Origin: Hydractinia symbiolongicarpus
Lineage: Eukaryota > Cnidaria > Hydrozoa > Anthoathecata > Hydractiniidae
Direction: 5' to 3'
Length of the DNA stretch: 64,000 bases
Assembly: GCF_029227915.1 (NCBI RefSeq)
Contig: NC_079888.1
Span: 14,181,001-14,245,000 of the forward strand
In this document: one piece after another, positions 44,601 to 56,600 of the stretch
Position numbering within the stretch: the stretch's first letter is position 1
How the letters are laid out: each line of letters opens with the position of its first letter
The notes under the pieces: generated by a model
What the model was told of the DNA's origin: nothing
The model's input: only the letters and a program-made list of their open reading frames with translations
The model's database searches: none
Made by a program: the position numbers and the translations under genes

Positions 44601-47600
44601 AAATTCTACTCGGAATATCACCAGCAACATTTGATTTGGATTCATCTAATTTCTTCATTTCTTCCCACATTTCACTTCCCGTTGTTGGACTAAATTCGAA
44701 TCTCGCAATATGGTTATATCTCTCATTGATTTTTTGGATACTCGGATGTAATTCGTATTTATAAATAGCATTCAGAACGTAATCATGTGAATCTGTTGAA
44801 ACATCAGGCCATCGATATAACTTCAATGAACTGATAACCTTTTGAAAATAAGAGTTGAAGATATTTGCTATGTCTTCATCACTCGAGATAACACACTCAT
44901 TTTCGATAAGAATGATTTTCTTTTGGTTTGATGAATCATCACTGACAAATGGCTTCACAGTACGCCAAAAACATTTGTTATCTGTTATCTTCTTAGTATT
45001 AAGGTTTGAATGGTAAGTAAATTTGGCCTTTCTCGACAGCTTGACACAAAGATTTAGTTGTAATTTATACTGCTTGATGTTTTCAGCTGAAGGAGATGAT
45101 ATCGATTTATTGCGTAGTCTGGAACGCAGCATGATAGCCTTTCGCAAATTCTTGTTCATAAATGGTTTATTATTCGATCGCAAGATTTTCTTTTTAAGTG
45201 GCATATGATTATCTAATATATTTTTGAAAGTGTTATTAAATTGTTCATACGTGGTTATATTTTGCATCCTGTTGGTCAATTCTGATATAAATATCTCTTT
45301 ATTAAAATGAGAGTAGTCATGATAATTCACAACTTTCGGTGGAGCTTTTACATAAGTAGTTTTCATAACAGTTAGCACCATTCTGTGAAAATCTGAAAGA
45401 CCAGTTTCGATAGTACTTGTGTGTTTAAACGTCCTTCCAATATTAGTTAAAATCAGATCAATACATGAGGGATTTGATGCTGATTTAAAACATGTTTTTT
45501 CTTTTATTAGATTAGACAAATCGAAGGCACTCATAAACTCTGACATTTCATCACTATCTGGCTCCAGGTTAAAATCGCCCATTACGATAATGTTTGAGTA
45601 ATGTCTCATGTGAAAATTAAGTGCATTCGTGATATTTGAGAGGAAAAAGTGTGTGCATTGTGACGGTGGACGATAAGTGTACAGCAATAGGTACTTCTTC
45701 TTCCTTAGGTTTATCTCCAACGTAATCAGTTCTATTCCATTCTGTACCTTGAATGAAGTCAGTTCTTTAGTAAGAAGATTTTCATTTGCAAAGATCATCA
45801 AACCTCCACCATTTTTATCCCGGTCACGGCGAAAGGGGAGCTTGAATCCAGGCATTTCAAATTGACCTACCGAGAAAGATGAATCTACTTTTGTTTCACA
45901 TATGCAGAGAATATCGATGTTGTTTTCCACAAACTCTTTCAAGAAGTCAAATTTATTTCGTATTGAGTTGATATTCACGTGGGCAATAATAACATTCTTA
46001 GGATTTTTTATCCGTAAATTTCTCAAAGAAGGTAAAATATTGGAAAGGTTTTGACTGTCATTCACATTCATGTCATCGTTGTAGACTACATTTCATTCAT
46101 TTTGATATTTCTTTAGTGTGTCAACAAATTTTTGGGATAGCAACAAGGTTCCTTTTCGATTCAGATGAAGATTACTTCGGTTTAGATGAAGTTTTGGAGA
46201 TATAGTATGAGTAATAAAACAAATGTTTCGCTCCTGGCATTTTGATTTGAGTAGCTCGTTTACCGCTTTGACCTTTACATTATATCTGTCTTCGCGTTCA
46301 ATGATTCCTGATATGATAACATTGGTTTTATCACTCATTTTCAAAGCCAGAGACAAAATATCATTGCAGATTTGATGATGAGTCTTTTTAGATGGTATGT
46401 CGTTTGTACCGACATGCAAAATAACTCTATTAGGCTTTTGGTTTAGTGAGGGGATCACATGATGATTCATCGCGTCTATTTTTGCTCCAGAGAATGGTTT
46501 AACAATAACTTTTGTCTTATCGTTGAATTGATTCCCAAGCTTCCACCCTTTAACATCCTTTATTATGGAATCTCCCAATATATATGTAACATCATTATCA
46601 CAATCAACTTTCTCGGTATCCGATTCAATTGATGTATTTAAATGGCTAGGACGGGATTCTATTTTATAACCGGCTAATTGTTGTAGACGTTGTTTTCTGC
46701 TTTTGACGGTAATTTCTTGCATCGCATTAAACTCTTCGTGCTTCTTTTTCTTATAGACTGTAATTGGTTTTCAATGTTTGTTTCAATACAACCATCAGAC
46801 TTAATTGAATCGTTTTGTAAATCTTTAAAATGTTCATTGTCAGTATGATTAGAGGATAATGATTCCGTATAATTGTTTTGGGAGTTTTGCGGTAATTGTT
46901 TGTGATGTAAAAAATTAATACAAGTATCTTGTGAAGAGCTAGAACGCTCGTCATGCATTAGTGATTTGAGCTCACCTCTTCCTTCAAAAATTTAATTTGG
47001 TCTTTGAGTGATTTAATATAACTTCGTTGTGTTGAAATATTACTTTCGTCGTCCAATAATGGAGTATAACCACGCCTCAATTTACGAATTTCCATTTTTA
47101 TGATATCTTTCAGAGATTCATTCAGATCCGCAAGTAATTCAGATTTTAACTTTTCATACCTTATCTCTTCATATTTATCATCTATGAATTTCTCTGAGTC
47201 TACAGCACAATCATTTTCATTCCACATTAACTCAAATTCGTCAGGATTTGACAAATCTCGAATATGATTTCTCATAACACGCTCCGTATCCGTGTCCGTG
47301 TCCGCCATATCAATTTGGGATGATCTGTTAACTTGTTGCGAATCTTTTGCGCTACATAGCCTTGTTGCCCACATATAGCGACATACGGATATTCATCATC
47401 GTTATTCTTTTGGATTATAACCATTCCGTTATCCTTTCTAGGATCTTGCGCACATGGAACATGTCGCTGTCGTAGCTCTATGATTTCTTGCTCTTGTCCG
47501 GATATCGTTCGATCCTTGTAATTCAAGTCGTTGTTGCGCAGAACCAGATCCGCTTTCTTTTTTCCAACAAACCAATCCAAAAATGGTTCTGCTTCAGGTC

Positions 47601-50600
47601 TACCACACCTCAAGAGGAAGCAATAAAGGCCTGGCTCTGTCAGTAACATCGTGTCTGGATGAAGGGGGTCGATATCGACCCCCTTGTCTTCTGCGGTACT
47701 TTTAACCTCCCAGGCCCGCCTTACATACTTCTCCGGTACATGTACCTGAATAGCTTTTCCACCATTACGATTATCGTTATAGCCGACAGCTCCCCACACG
47801 TCTTTGGCTACGAGGTATTGGCCTACGAGGCATTGGCCCCTTTCCTTAAATGATCGGACTTGCTTTCCTTTAAAGTAATCAACCACAAGAGACATCTTTC
47901 TTATAACGCCAAGGCTCAACCACAGTTTTTTTTTGTGATTCGAAAAAAGTCACAAAATTACGAGGTCCAATAACCAACACTAAGCTGAGGAAGCCATGGA
48001 TATTTTTTGCATAACTCTTCAATATCCCGAGTTGTGTTTGCCAGTTTGCTGTCATCGTCATCATCCACTGCATCTATAAGTCTGGAATGGGCTCTCAAAA
48101 GAGCTTGATACACAGCTTTAATTACGCTCTCATTATCCATCTTTTCTTATATGTCAAGAGTCTAACCAACAATCTTGTAACTTCTAGGATGCTCCAGTTT
48201 TACGTACAAGCAAGCATGCTTGGACTTTTTGAGCTGAGCCTTAATAATGGAAATTTCTTCCCTACTTGGAATTACATCGTTCTCTTCATGAATGAGCTCA
48301 AACTCCTTCCGATTCTTCGGATATCAGACAAAAAGCTGTTTCATTTGATCCCTTACTGTTATTGGAATCTTCTTATATCTTTGTGTTAGTACCCAGAGAC
48401 TGTGTTTGCGATGTCTACCCGAAACAGCTAGTTCTAGCAACGCACCACGAGTTTTGTCGAGACTCTCGTCGGCTATCATATTGTCAACGATAAACAACGT
48501 CTCTTCGCTCGCCAGCAATGACGACAGTTTTTGGATCCATTCGAACAGCTGCTCCTTGGGATCCACCAGAAACACGTAGTCATCCCTCCATAGCAAGGAC
48601 CTCTCTTGATAGGTCTTGTTCCAGCGGATTGTAGGGCAGAGAATGACAATGTTGTCGAAATGCTGCCTATACTCGTTCTCAAGCAAATCCAGGACACGCT
48701 GCGTTTTGCCACAGCTTGTCGGTCCAGTAAAGATTGCCGTATGCGGCTCCTTGACAATGTCTAGAGTCATTTTATTTTAGGTCCTTCGGGTCACTCGTGC
48801 CCGTCAGGACGGAGCCAAACCTTACTCCCGTGGAGCCGCCAGGCGATGTAGGGTGCTTACTTAGAGATGAAGCGGTTACCTTTTCTAATGTTCTCGCTTG
48901 CCCACATTGGTTGGGTATTTGTATAGTGTAGTCTTCTCGTTGGTCAACTATTTTGGAGGCATCATGGAACGCTTATACCACCCTTGTTTTATCGCGTAAT
49001 CGTCGAATAATATCGCTCCTGTCATATAGCCAGCGAGCTTCAACCCGTCCTCCATGTCCATCTTAGCCCCCGGTCTAGAAACTCCCAGAGCCTTTTTCGC
49101 GCCTAGCGCCAAGACAATAGTATAGGATACTAGTCTGACAGATTCCTACAAGGAATCGACGACTTCTTTCTGATACTCTTTGCTGCTCATTTATTAAGGT
49201 TATCGCATGTGAAAAATGTCAATTTTTGAAGGCTTTTGCTGCTGAGACGGCCCTTCCGCACGTGCGGAGATGCTAGGCTTTATATAATAGACTGCCACGC
49301 AAACGGCAAGTACGGCAATACCTCCAGCGCCATAGAGATATGCACTGAACTTGTGAGGAACTGCGATAGGTTCCTGACCCTCTTGCGAAGTACTTGCTGG
49401 GGTACTTGAATTCTCACTTGTCTCGACCCGAGCAGGTACTTGCTTCAACTTGGCCTTGTTCTTGCGATTCCATTCAGCAAGTCTCTTGCCAGCAGCAACA
49501 CGACCCTCATTCTTCTTGGTTATGAATTGGTTAGATTCACTCATTTATTTGTAAGTCGTGAGACGTACAAAAATCTTTTTTTTTACATCAAGACAACTTC
49601 TGCTCTGCGAAACTTGGTTCTCCTGTTGATTCATTTATTTCATCCGGAATATCTTTTCGCAGTTTGATTTGCGCTTGACGCTCCTCGGCAATTTCGCTGA
49701 ATTTTTTCCAGTCCAGATGGTTGAAAACTGTGCAAAACAGAGAGACGGGAGCGAGCCACAGCCCGCACTTTTCATACATATATGACCCTACAACTTCCAT
49801 CGGAGAGTTCCTTGTGAACGATGGTAATTTCTCCGTTACATTACCAATCAACTCTGAAGTCGAGTTTTGAATCAGAAAGTTTGCGTTTATGTCGCTCATC
49901 ATGGTCTGAAAATTGTCAACACCTGACATTTTCGATAGCAAGTCTTTTGCTGCTGATTTTTGCGCTTGTGCCTCGAGCTTCTTCAAGAGGTTGTCAAGTT
50001 GTTTCTCTGTCGCTTTATCCAGCAACTCAGACGTCCACTGCTTTTTTCCCAGAGAGTTGACGAGACTCAAGTTTTGCTTGACTTTTTCCCGCTTTCTCAT
50101 TGCTGGTGACGGTGTGTCTAAGACGTCTAAAATTTCATTCAGTTCTGACATAACTTTTATTAGAGAGGAAAACTTGCAGTAGACGTACAAAAAACTTACG
50201 TACAACATTACCAACAAGAGTTCAAGTATCATTTTTATTAATGCATTTTCGTGATCAAGACCATGCTGAATGCAAACAGACTGTTTGAAACAGAAAATTT
50301 TGACATTTTGAAAACACTGAGACTATGTGTGTGAGATGCAAATACGTTTTTGAAGCATCCCGCGAGACTCAAAACATCCATGGTTTAACATGGTCGGGAT
50401 GCCACACCCTGGTGAGCAATTCTTGCTTGCAAACCAATCCAGGACTGCTTCCATGTGCAAAGGTGAACCCACCTTGAGCTTGAAGTCGCTTGTCATCATC
50501 AACACTCAGCGCAATTTTGTTCAGCTTTTCAGTGAAAATCTCGTGTTTTCGAATGGTAAATCTCAGTTGCGTGCGATACAAATTTTGACAGGTCTGCAGC

Positions 50601-53600
50601 CTGTTCAAATAGTCTGCGAACGTGATCTGTTTCTTGACGACACACTTTTTTGTACCTTTCGCCTTCTTTTGCACGTATCCTTCGAGTGTCTTGTACGCAT
50701 ACATTTTTGACCTCAATGCAACAAATTCGATCATGATTTTGCCATCAAGTTCATCCTTCATTAAGCACAATTTTTTCTTGTTTTTGCCAATAGGCAAGGG
50801 ACGTTTGTCTTCGGGACTGTAATTCGATGTGTCAAACCTTGATTCAACGTCACCTGCGATATCTTTACAGACATCGTCTGTTTTGATGTGGTAGACGAAA
50901 CTATCTGTGTCCATGTAGCAAAGCTCTGCGCCTGCACCAAACTTCGGCTTGATGTAGTCATAGTGAAACTCAAACATCGTGAGTTTGCTCAAGTCCAAGA
51001 TGGAGAGGCCGAGGTAGACAGGTTTGTTCATGACGACCTTCACTTTGTTCATTTCCATTGCCACAAATTTCTTGTCAAATCTTGATGTGCTGTGATAGTT
51101 TGGAGCTGATGCGAGCTTCTTGCGCCTCCATTCCGTTGTCACCAGTTTGATGTCACGGTGCTTGCGAACGTTCTCCATGGTCTTGCCAAACACGCTATTA
51201 TTCATCAGCTTAAAAAAATCTTTCTCAAAGTCATTTTTGGCATCCTTTCGCAGCTTTGTGTTCATGTCAATGTAGGGCTTCAGCCAAGCACTTTGCTTGA
51301 ACTCAATGACTCGGTGCACCTTGGTGAGAACCAATCCATGCTGCAGTGCCTGCTGCAATTTGCGAATGTGCAGCACGTATTTTTCCTTGTCAAACACATT
51401 GCACGTCAACTTTTCACAGTCGTTGTTCAGACGCATCTTTTCAGGCAAGAATGGAAGGTCGTTGTGGAGTTTGTGCAGCTTTTTCGGGTAGTGGACATCC
51501 ACTTCAAGAAAATAGCCATCATCTCCATTTTTATAATTTTCTATAAAAGCTTGAGTAAAATTTTCGAGGTCTTCACGCCACTTAAAGCCGTGTGTTGGCA
51601 GCTTTTGTGACATGGCACCTCCGTACAGATTGTTGGCATCGATGTACAGCAGATACGAGATCAACAGGTTGACATCAAACAATTCCCCCATGTACGGATT
51701 GTTCGCCTTAGCATGGCGCTTGATTGCTTGGCAAATACCACCTCTGAGCCCCTTTTCAACCATCAGTAGCATGTCGATGTCTGTGAGAAGCTCGAGCACT
51801 TGACCAGTCACTTTTAGAGCTGCTTGCCATGCGAGGCCTGGAGCAGTGTAAAAATACGCTGGATCAAGCTCGTAGATGTTTTGACAAGTGTCTCGAAAAT
51901 TTTCAAAAACGTCTGCTAAAAGAAGCGTGTCGCTCATCACGTAGAGATCGTGGTACTCTCCAAGGTTTTTGATGTTGAAAGCCTTCCACACCTTTTGAGC
52001 ATGCTTGTAGTCGTTTTCGGTGATGTTTTCAAGGTTCAAGCTGCTGTAAAATTGTGCTTTTGGAGGAAGTGCTGTCTCTTCAAAACGCTCCCACGCATCC
52101 ATGTATTCGTTGGGGTAAACACCCTTACGCAGCAAAAGTCTAAAGTGCTTGTCATTGCCCTTTGCATGCTTGAATGTGTTGGAAAATTTCTTCTTCATGG
52201 AATGCTCATTCAGTTCCACCGTCTTGTAAGAGCAGTAACGGGCTTGGCACTTGAATTGCGCCTTGTACTCTGAGTCAATCTCGATGAGTTCCATGTTTGA
52301 TTTGCAGTCGTTGCAGCTGACACTTTCACTGTTGGTTCCAGCTAAATTATCCACAAGGCTTGACAATGAGCTTTGCATGAACCTGCAGCTGTCGATAAAC
52401 TTGATTTTGCAGGTCGTGCTAATTTCCACTTCTTTCATTTGGTTGGTTTTCTTGTTCTTCTTCATCTGCTTCAGCGGTTCGCCGTCCTTTTCTTGAAATG
52501 TGACGGATTGCTTGATGGAGAAGCTGATGTATTTTTCGCTGTTTTCACCCAGACATTCAAACTCGTGGCTTTTGAATTCCCTGGCCAGCTGCTTGATGAT
52601 GATGTGATCGTCATACCGTGAGCGATTGTGCATGACCACCGGAATCTCGTTGGGGATACAATATTTTAGGTTGCACGAACTGTGTGCAGCTCCTCGATAC
52701 TGACCAGTGTAGTGACAGTGATCTCGAACTTTGCGCATTGTCATGTCTTCGTTGTTATTCTTGAACACTCCTTCGCAAATGAAGCATCTTTTTGCAGACT
52801 TGTGGGCTTCTTTCTCTTCGTGGGTCAGCGGGATCATCTTTTTCTGTGGATGTCTGATAGCTCTATTGACTTGATCTCTCAGTCCCTTACAAAACCTTTC
52901 CATGCAGTCTTTTCCACGATAGCAGTCGGATGATTTTTCAACTTCTCCTTGTGCAAATTTGGTTATGAAGGCATATCCTGAAGCCACATGCTTGCTGACG
53001 TCTCTGGTGTGTGATTTTTCAGGGTCTCCATGACAACCTTGAACAGGTTCCAAGAGGCATTCTGTGTCTACATAGATGACAAATGGCATTCTGAGCGACT
53101 TTTGCCCATCTTCGTGATTGAGGACTGTTCCTTCTTTGGGCATGACAATCTCGCAAAAATCATGGTCCATGCACACTTTCATGTGATTGTCTCGTGTCTC
53201 TTGACTGCGGAATCCGTGCATGCAGTTTCGACAGTAATGATCACCTCGATGTCTAGATGATAAACCGCGCATGAGCGCAGAGTATCTTTTAATGGCAACG
53301 TAGTGCTTTTTCCCTCCTTCTTGAATGATTAGCACATCTGCCACCTTTTTACGTGTCGTGTTGTGTTTCGAAACATATGCCTGCCTGACCTGAAAATCTT
53401 CTTCAGAAAAGTAGACATTCAGCGCCACGTTGGGTTTTTGCCTTTCAAACCTTTTCTAGTGTGTGTTGGGAGTTGGGAACTCGATTCCACTCCAATTGTA
53501 CTGTTCAACAAACGGTTCGAGCTTCGAGATGCGTTGAGGATCGTTTTTGATTTCGTTGTGGTGCAGGGCTGCAATGACAGCCCATTTGAAGCACTGCTCG

Positions 53601-56600
53601 TCTTCATTTTTGGGATTAATGATGCAGTGCTTTTTTTGCAGCCATTCGGGTGTCTTGAACCATGATCGACCTCTCATAAGGTCAATCATGTGGCAGTGAT
53701 GCGTCATTTCTGTGATTCGGTTGAAGATGTAGTCGCTTTTTTTGAGTTTCTCCGATGTCATTTCAAAGCGTTTTAGCAGGATTTTATACATCTCTTCGAT
53801 CAATTCTTCGATGTCGCTTCCTTCCATGATTGTGACAGCTTCACTCCATATTGGTTTTGTGAACTTGTCAGAAGGATTTTCCCTGTGCACAAACTCCACC
53901 ACGAGATTCAGTTGAAACTTCCAATTCTGTCTAGTGTTTTGCAAGTCTGTGATGACTTTCTCCACATGTTGTTTCTGTTGATCCAGGTACTGTTCAATAC
54001 TCACCACTTGACCTTCTGGTGTTCCTTCACTTCGGAAATGTCTATAATTGCCATCAAATCCACCTTCCGTTTCAACAGCACTGTGATCCACTTCTTCCAC
54101 TTGTTCTTCTTCCACAGCAGCGTCTTCAACGGTGGCTTTCAAGGCTTGACCGTAACCAAGTCTCCCCTTAGACTTGTGGTATAATAAAGAAGCAGTTTCA
54201 CGCACACTCTGCAGTCTCTTTGCGAGTGCATTACGTGTTGCTCCCACTGGTGCAGATACAGCCTCATAGAGACTGCTAATCATGCTTCTCAAGTAAGAAG
54301 TCATTGCTTTATTATATGTTGGAAGAGATGAATTTTCTAACGCGCTGGACATTTTATTTTATGTTGTGACCCAAACCAGGGTGACAACATTGCGTTCGTA
54401 CGAGAGTGCTGTAGGACAGCGGTAATTGCCCGCGGTATTGACCCTTTGCGCAGAGAATCAGTATAGCGAGGAAACAGTGCTGCGCTAGACCCTTGAAATT
54501 AGGGTTTGACTCAAAAAACGGTGAGTGCGCTAGAGAGCTCCCCTTTCATTGTGAAAAAAGGCGAAAACGAATAACCTTTCCGTTTTCACAATATTTATTT
54601 TCGTTTGAATCGGGATACTTTCTCTGAATCCTGAATACGTCGCATCCTTCAAGAAGTCTGAGAGCTCCACAACTCGCGTGTAAAAGACTTGTTTACTGCT
54701 TGTATCGTTCGTTGATAAGATGTCTTGTAATGATAACAAAGATTACAACTTAGAAAGCTCAGAATCGGATAATTCTTTTAATAAAAAGGATTATACGAAG
54801 CTATAGCTTTTTCGCACGATTTCGCACCTCTTGTGTCTCACAAAGAAGAAATTAACAACGGTGTAAAATGTAACGAGGTTTCTATCAATGACACAGAACT
54901 ATGCACTGGCAATACAAATTAACGCGAATGTGAAAATTGTAAATCGATGGAAACATAAACTGAAAGTGTGTGCTGGTATGGAATCAAACGAAACTTCTGA
55001 TGATATTTTTTCAAGGTAGGAGAAGAGATATACAGCAACGATTTTTGAATGATGTACAATTTTCTTTGTCAACGTCTTTCTTTTTTAATCAGTATTTCAT
55101 CACTTTTCTTGTTAGCTACATTCTTTTCATCAAGAAAGTTCATCTTTTGCTTCAGTAAAATAATCCTTTATCACTTCTTTCTGACTTCAAAAGTGAATTT
55201 AACGAAAATTATGAAGAATACTAAGCCACTTTTATCGTAAAACTTTTTATTTTTGTTGCATGAAGTGCAGCACTACCATCAATGATTAATAACTGCTTTG
55301 ATCAAAGTGTTAGTTCAATACATTCTTTGCGCTTCGCAGCAGCAGTTAAACTTTTTTCCAAGTTTTTTTCAAGTGACAAACACCGAACTAGTGGTTTATT
55401 TCGGGATGTTTTTTCTTTAGAATGCGCGGAATTATACTTGGTGATATGTTGTTAATGTTGAAACTGTCAGTTTGTGGTTACGCAATTATTTAGTAGCGTT
55501 ACTAAAACCTGTTCTCCATTAGACTACTGGTTCGGTGATCCTCACAAAGTATGTACCATACTTTGCTCTTTAACCAGGACAGTCACTTCATCCATCAACT
55601 ATCGAATTACCTTCTTTTGCGGCACACCCAGAATAGATGTTGTTTCAATGTTTGTTATACAAAGTGTTTCATTTTGGAAAAAGAACGGACTTTTGAATAT
55701 CATAAAAGGTGGACTCAGAAAAAAACTAAAGTTTCAACATGCTCATCATTTGGATAATTCGGACGTATGTATTTCCAGAATTTAATATAGCTGCAGAAAG
55801 TAATAGGTTCCCGCAGCTCTTTCGTTTACGATAGGCTGAGACTGCCTGCTGGAAACATTTTATTTTGAAAAATTATATTAAGAATGATAAGAGTTCCACG
55901 TTTCACCACATGAGTAATGCACGTTGTTGTAAACACGTAAAACAAACATGAAATAATGGTAATAGACAATAAAATCAAAATACTTCTGTCCAGTTATGTC
56001 GTCTAAGTGAATTTTTAGTGGCGGTAAGGATGAAGAAGGATTTTTATCGGCACTGACGATATCATGATCACTTTTATATTTTAAAGATCTTTTGTTGATT
56101 GTATCTCAACATTTTCACGATGTATGGGATCTACGGGATCACATTATGTTCTAAAGGATCTCGTAAAAATATTTGTTCCAACGGATTTCTCCACTCCCCA
56201 GGGTGTACCTCAAGATCAACATCATCCTCAACAATCAAAGGCTCACTTAAAAGGAGGAGGTCACTGAAAAAAAAGATGATTAGTATAACACAATGTATAG
56301 CTCAACCGGTAACTTGGCAATGGCATAACTGATATAAAACGCACATGTTTTTTAGCGAAAGATTCTAATCTTTTTGATGTAGTTACTCTGACTTTTCGGG
56401 CTTACTGAAAAATAAAGATTGTTGGAACAGCATCGTTGTTCAGCTGTTTTCTTTTTTGATACCACAAAGTTCAGCTTAGAAAGTAACCGAAGTTAAAGAG
56501 CGCCGATGGTATGACGTTATTAAAATGGCTACATTTACCATCTAAAACGCTTCTTTTTAAAAAGAAAAGAAAACGATACAAAACGGATGAGCGCTGCGAA

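Larger units (their letters stand above)
42988..47312 (-). mobile_element. CR1/Jockey-like non-LTR retrotransposon inserted in the Bro-N gene
   Basis: About 4.3 kb. ORF1 has an SGNH-esterase domain; ORF2 has AP endonuclease and reverse transcriptase. The 3' end is AT-rich, without a long poly(A) (ATAAATAATATGAAATAAA). The 5' end lies at or just before the ORF1 ATG, so the 5' UTR is very short or lost. Boundaries are placed to within about 10 bp from the Bro protein alignment. No clear target duplication was found. Confidence 0.85.
35038..54553 (-). mobile_element. Complete Polinton/Maverick (element R), 19,516 bp including a LINE
   Basis: Both ends are defined. Terminal inverted repeats of 30 bp (28 of 30 match), beginning CACAATGAAAG, lie at 35,038-35,067 and 54,524-54,553. 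The 6-bp target duplication AAAAAA is at 35,032-35,037 and 54,554-54,559, and an unoccupied GTGCAAAAAGGTGAAAACG lies in copy 1 near 22,540. Without the LINE the element is about 15.2 kb. It carries polymerase, integrase, ATPase, capsid and further genes. Breaks: nonsense codons in polymerase, integrase, ATPase and a small membrane gene; a frameshift in capsid; and LINE disruption of the Bro gene. Confidence 0.93.

Noticed and set aside
51158-51610. 150-codon plus-strand frame and many others between 50,390 and 53,665
   Set aside because: They lie antisense to the long polymerase frame, which has all expected motifs.
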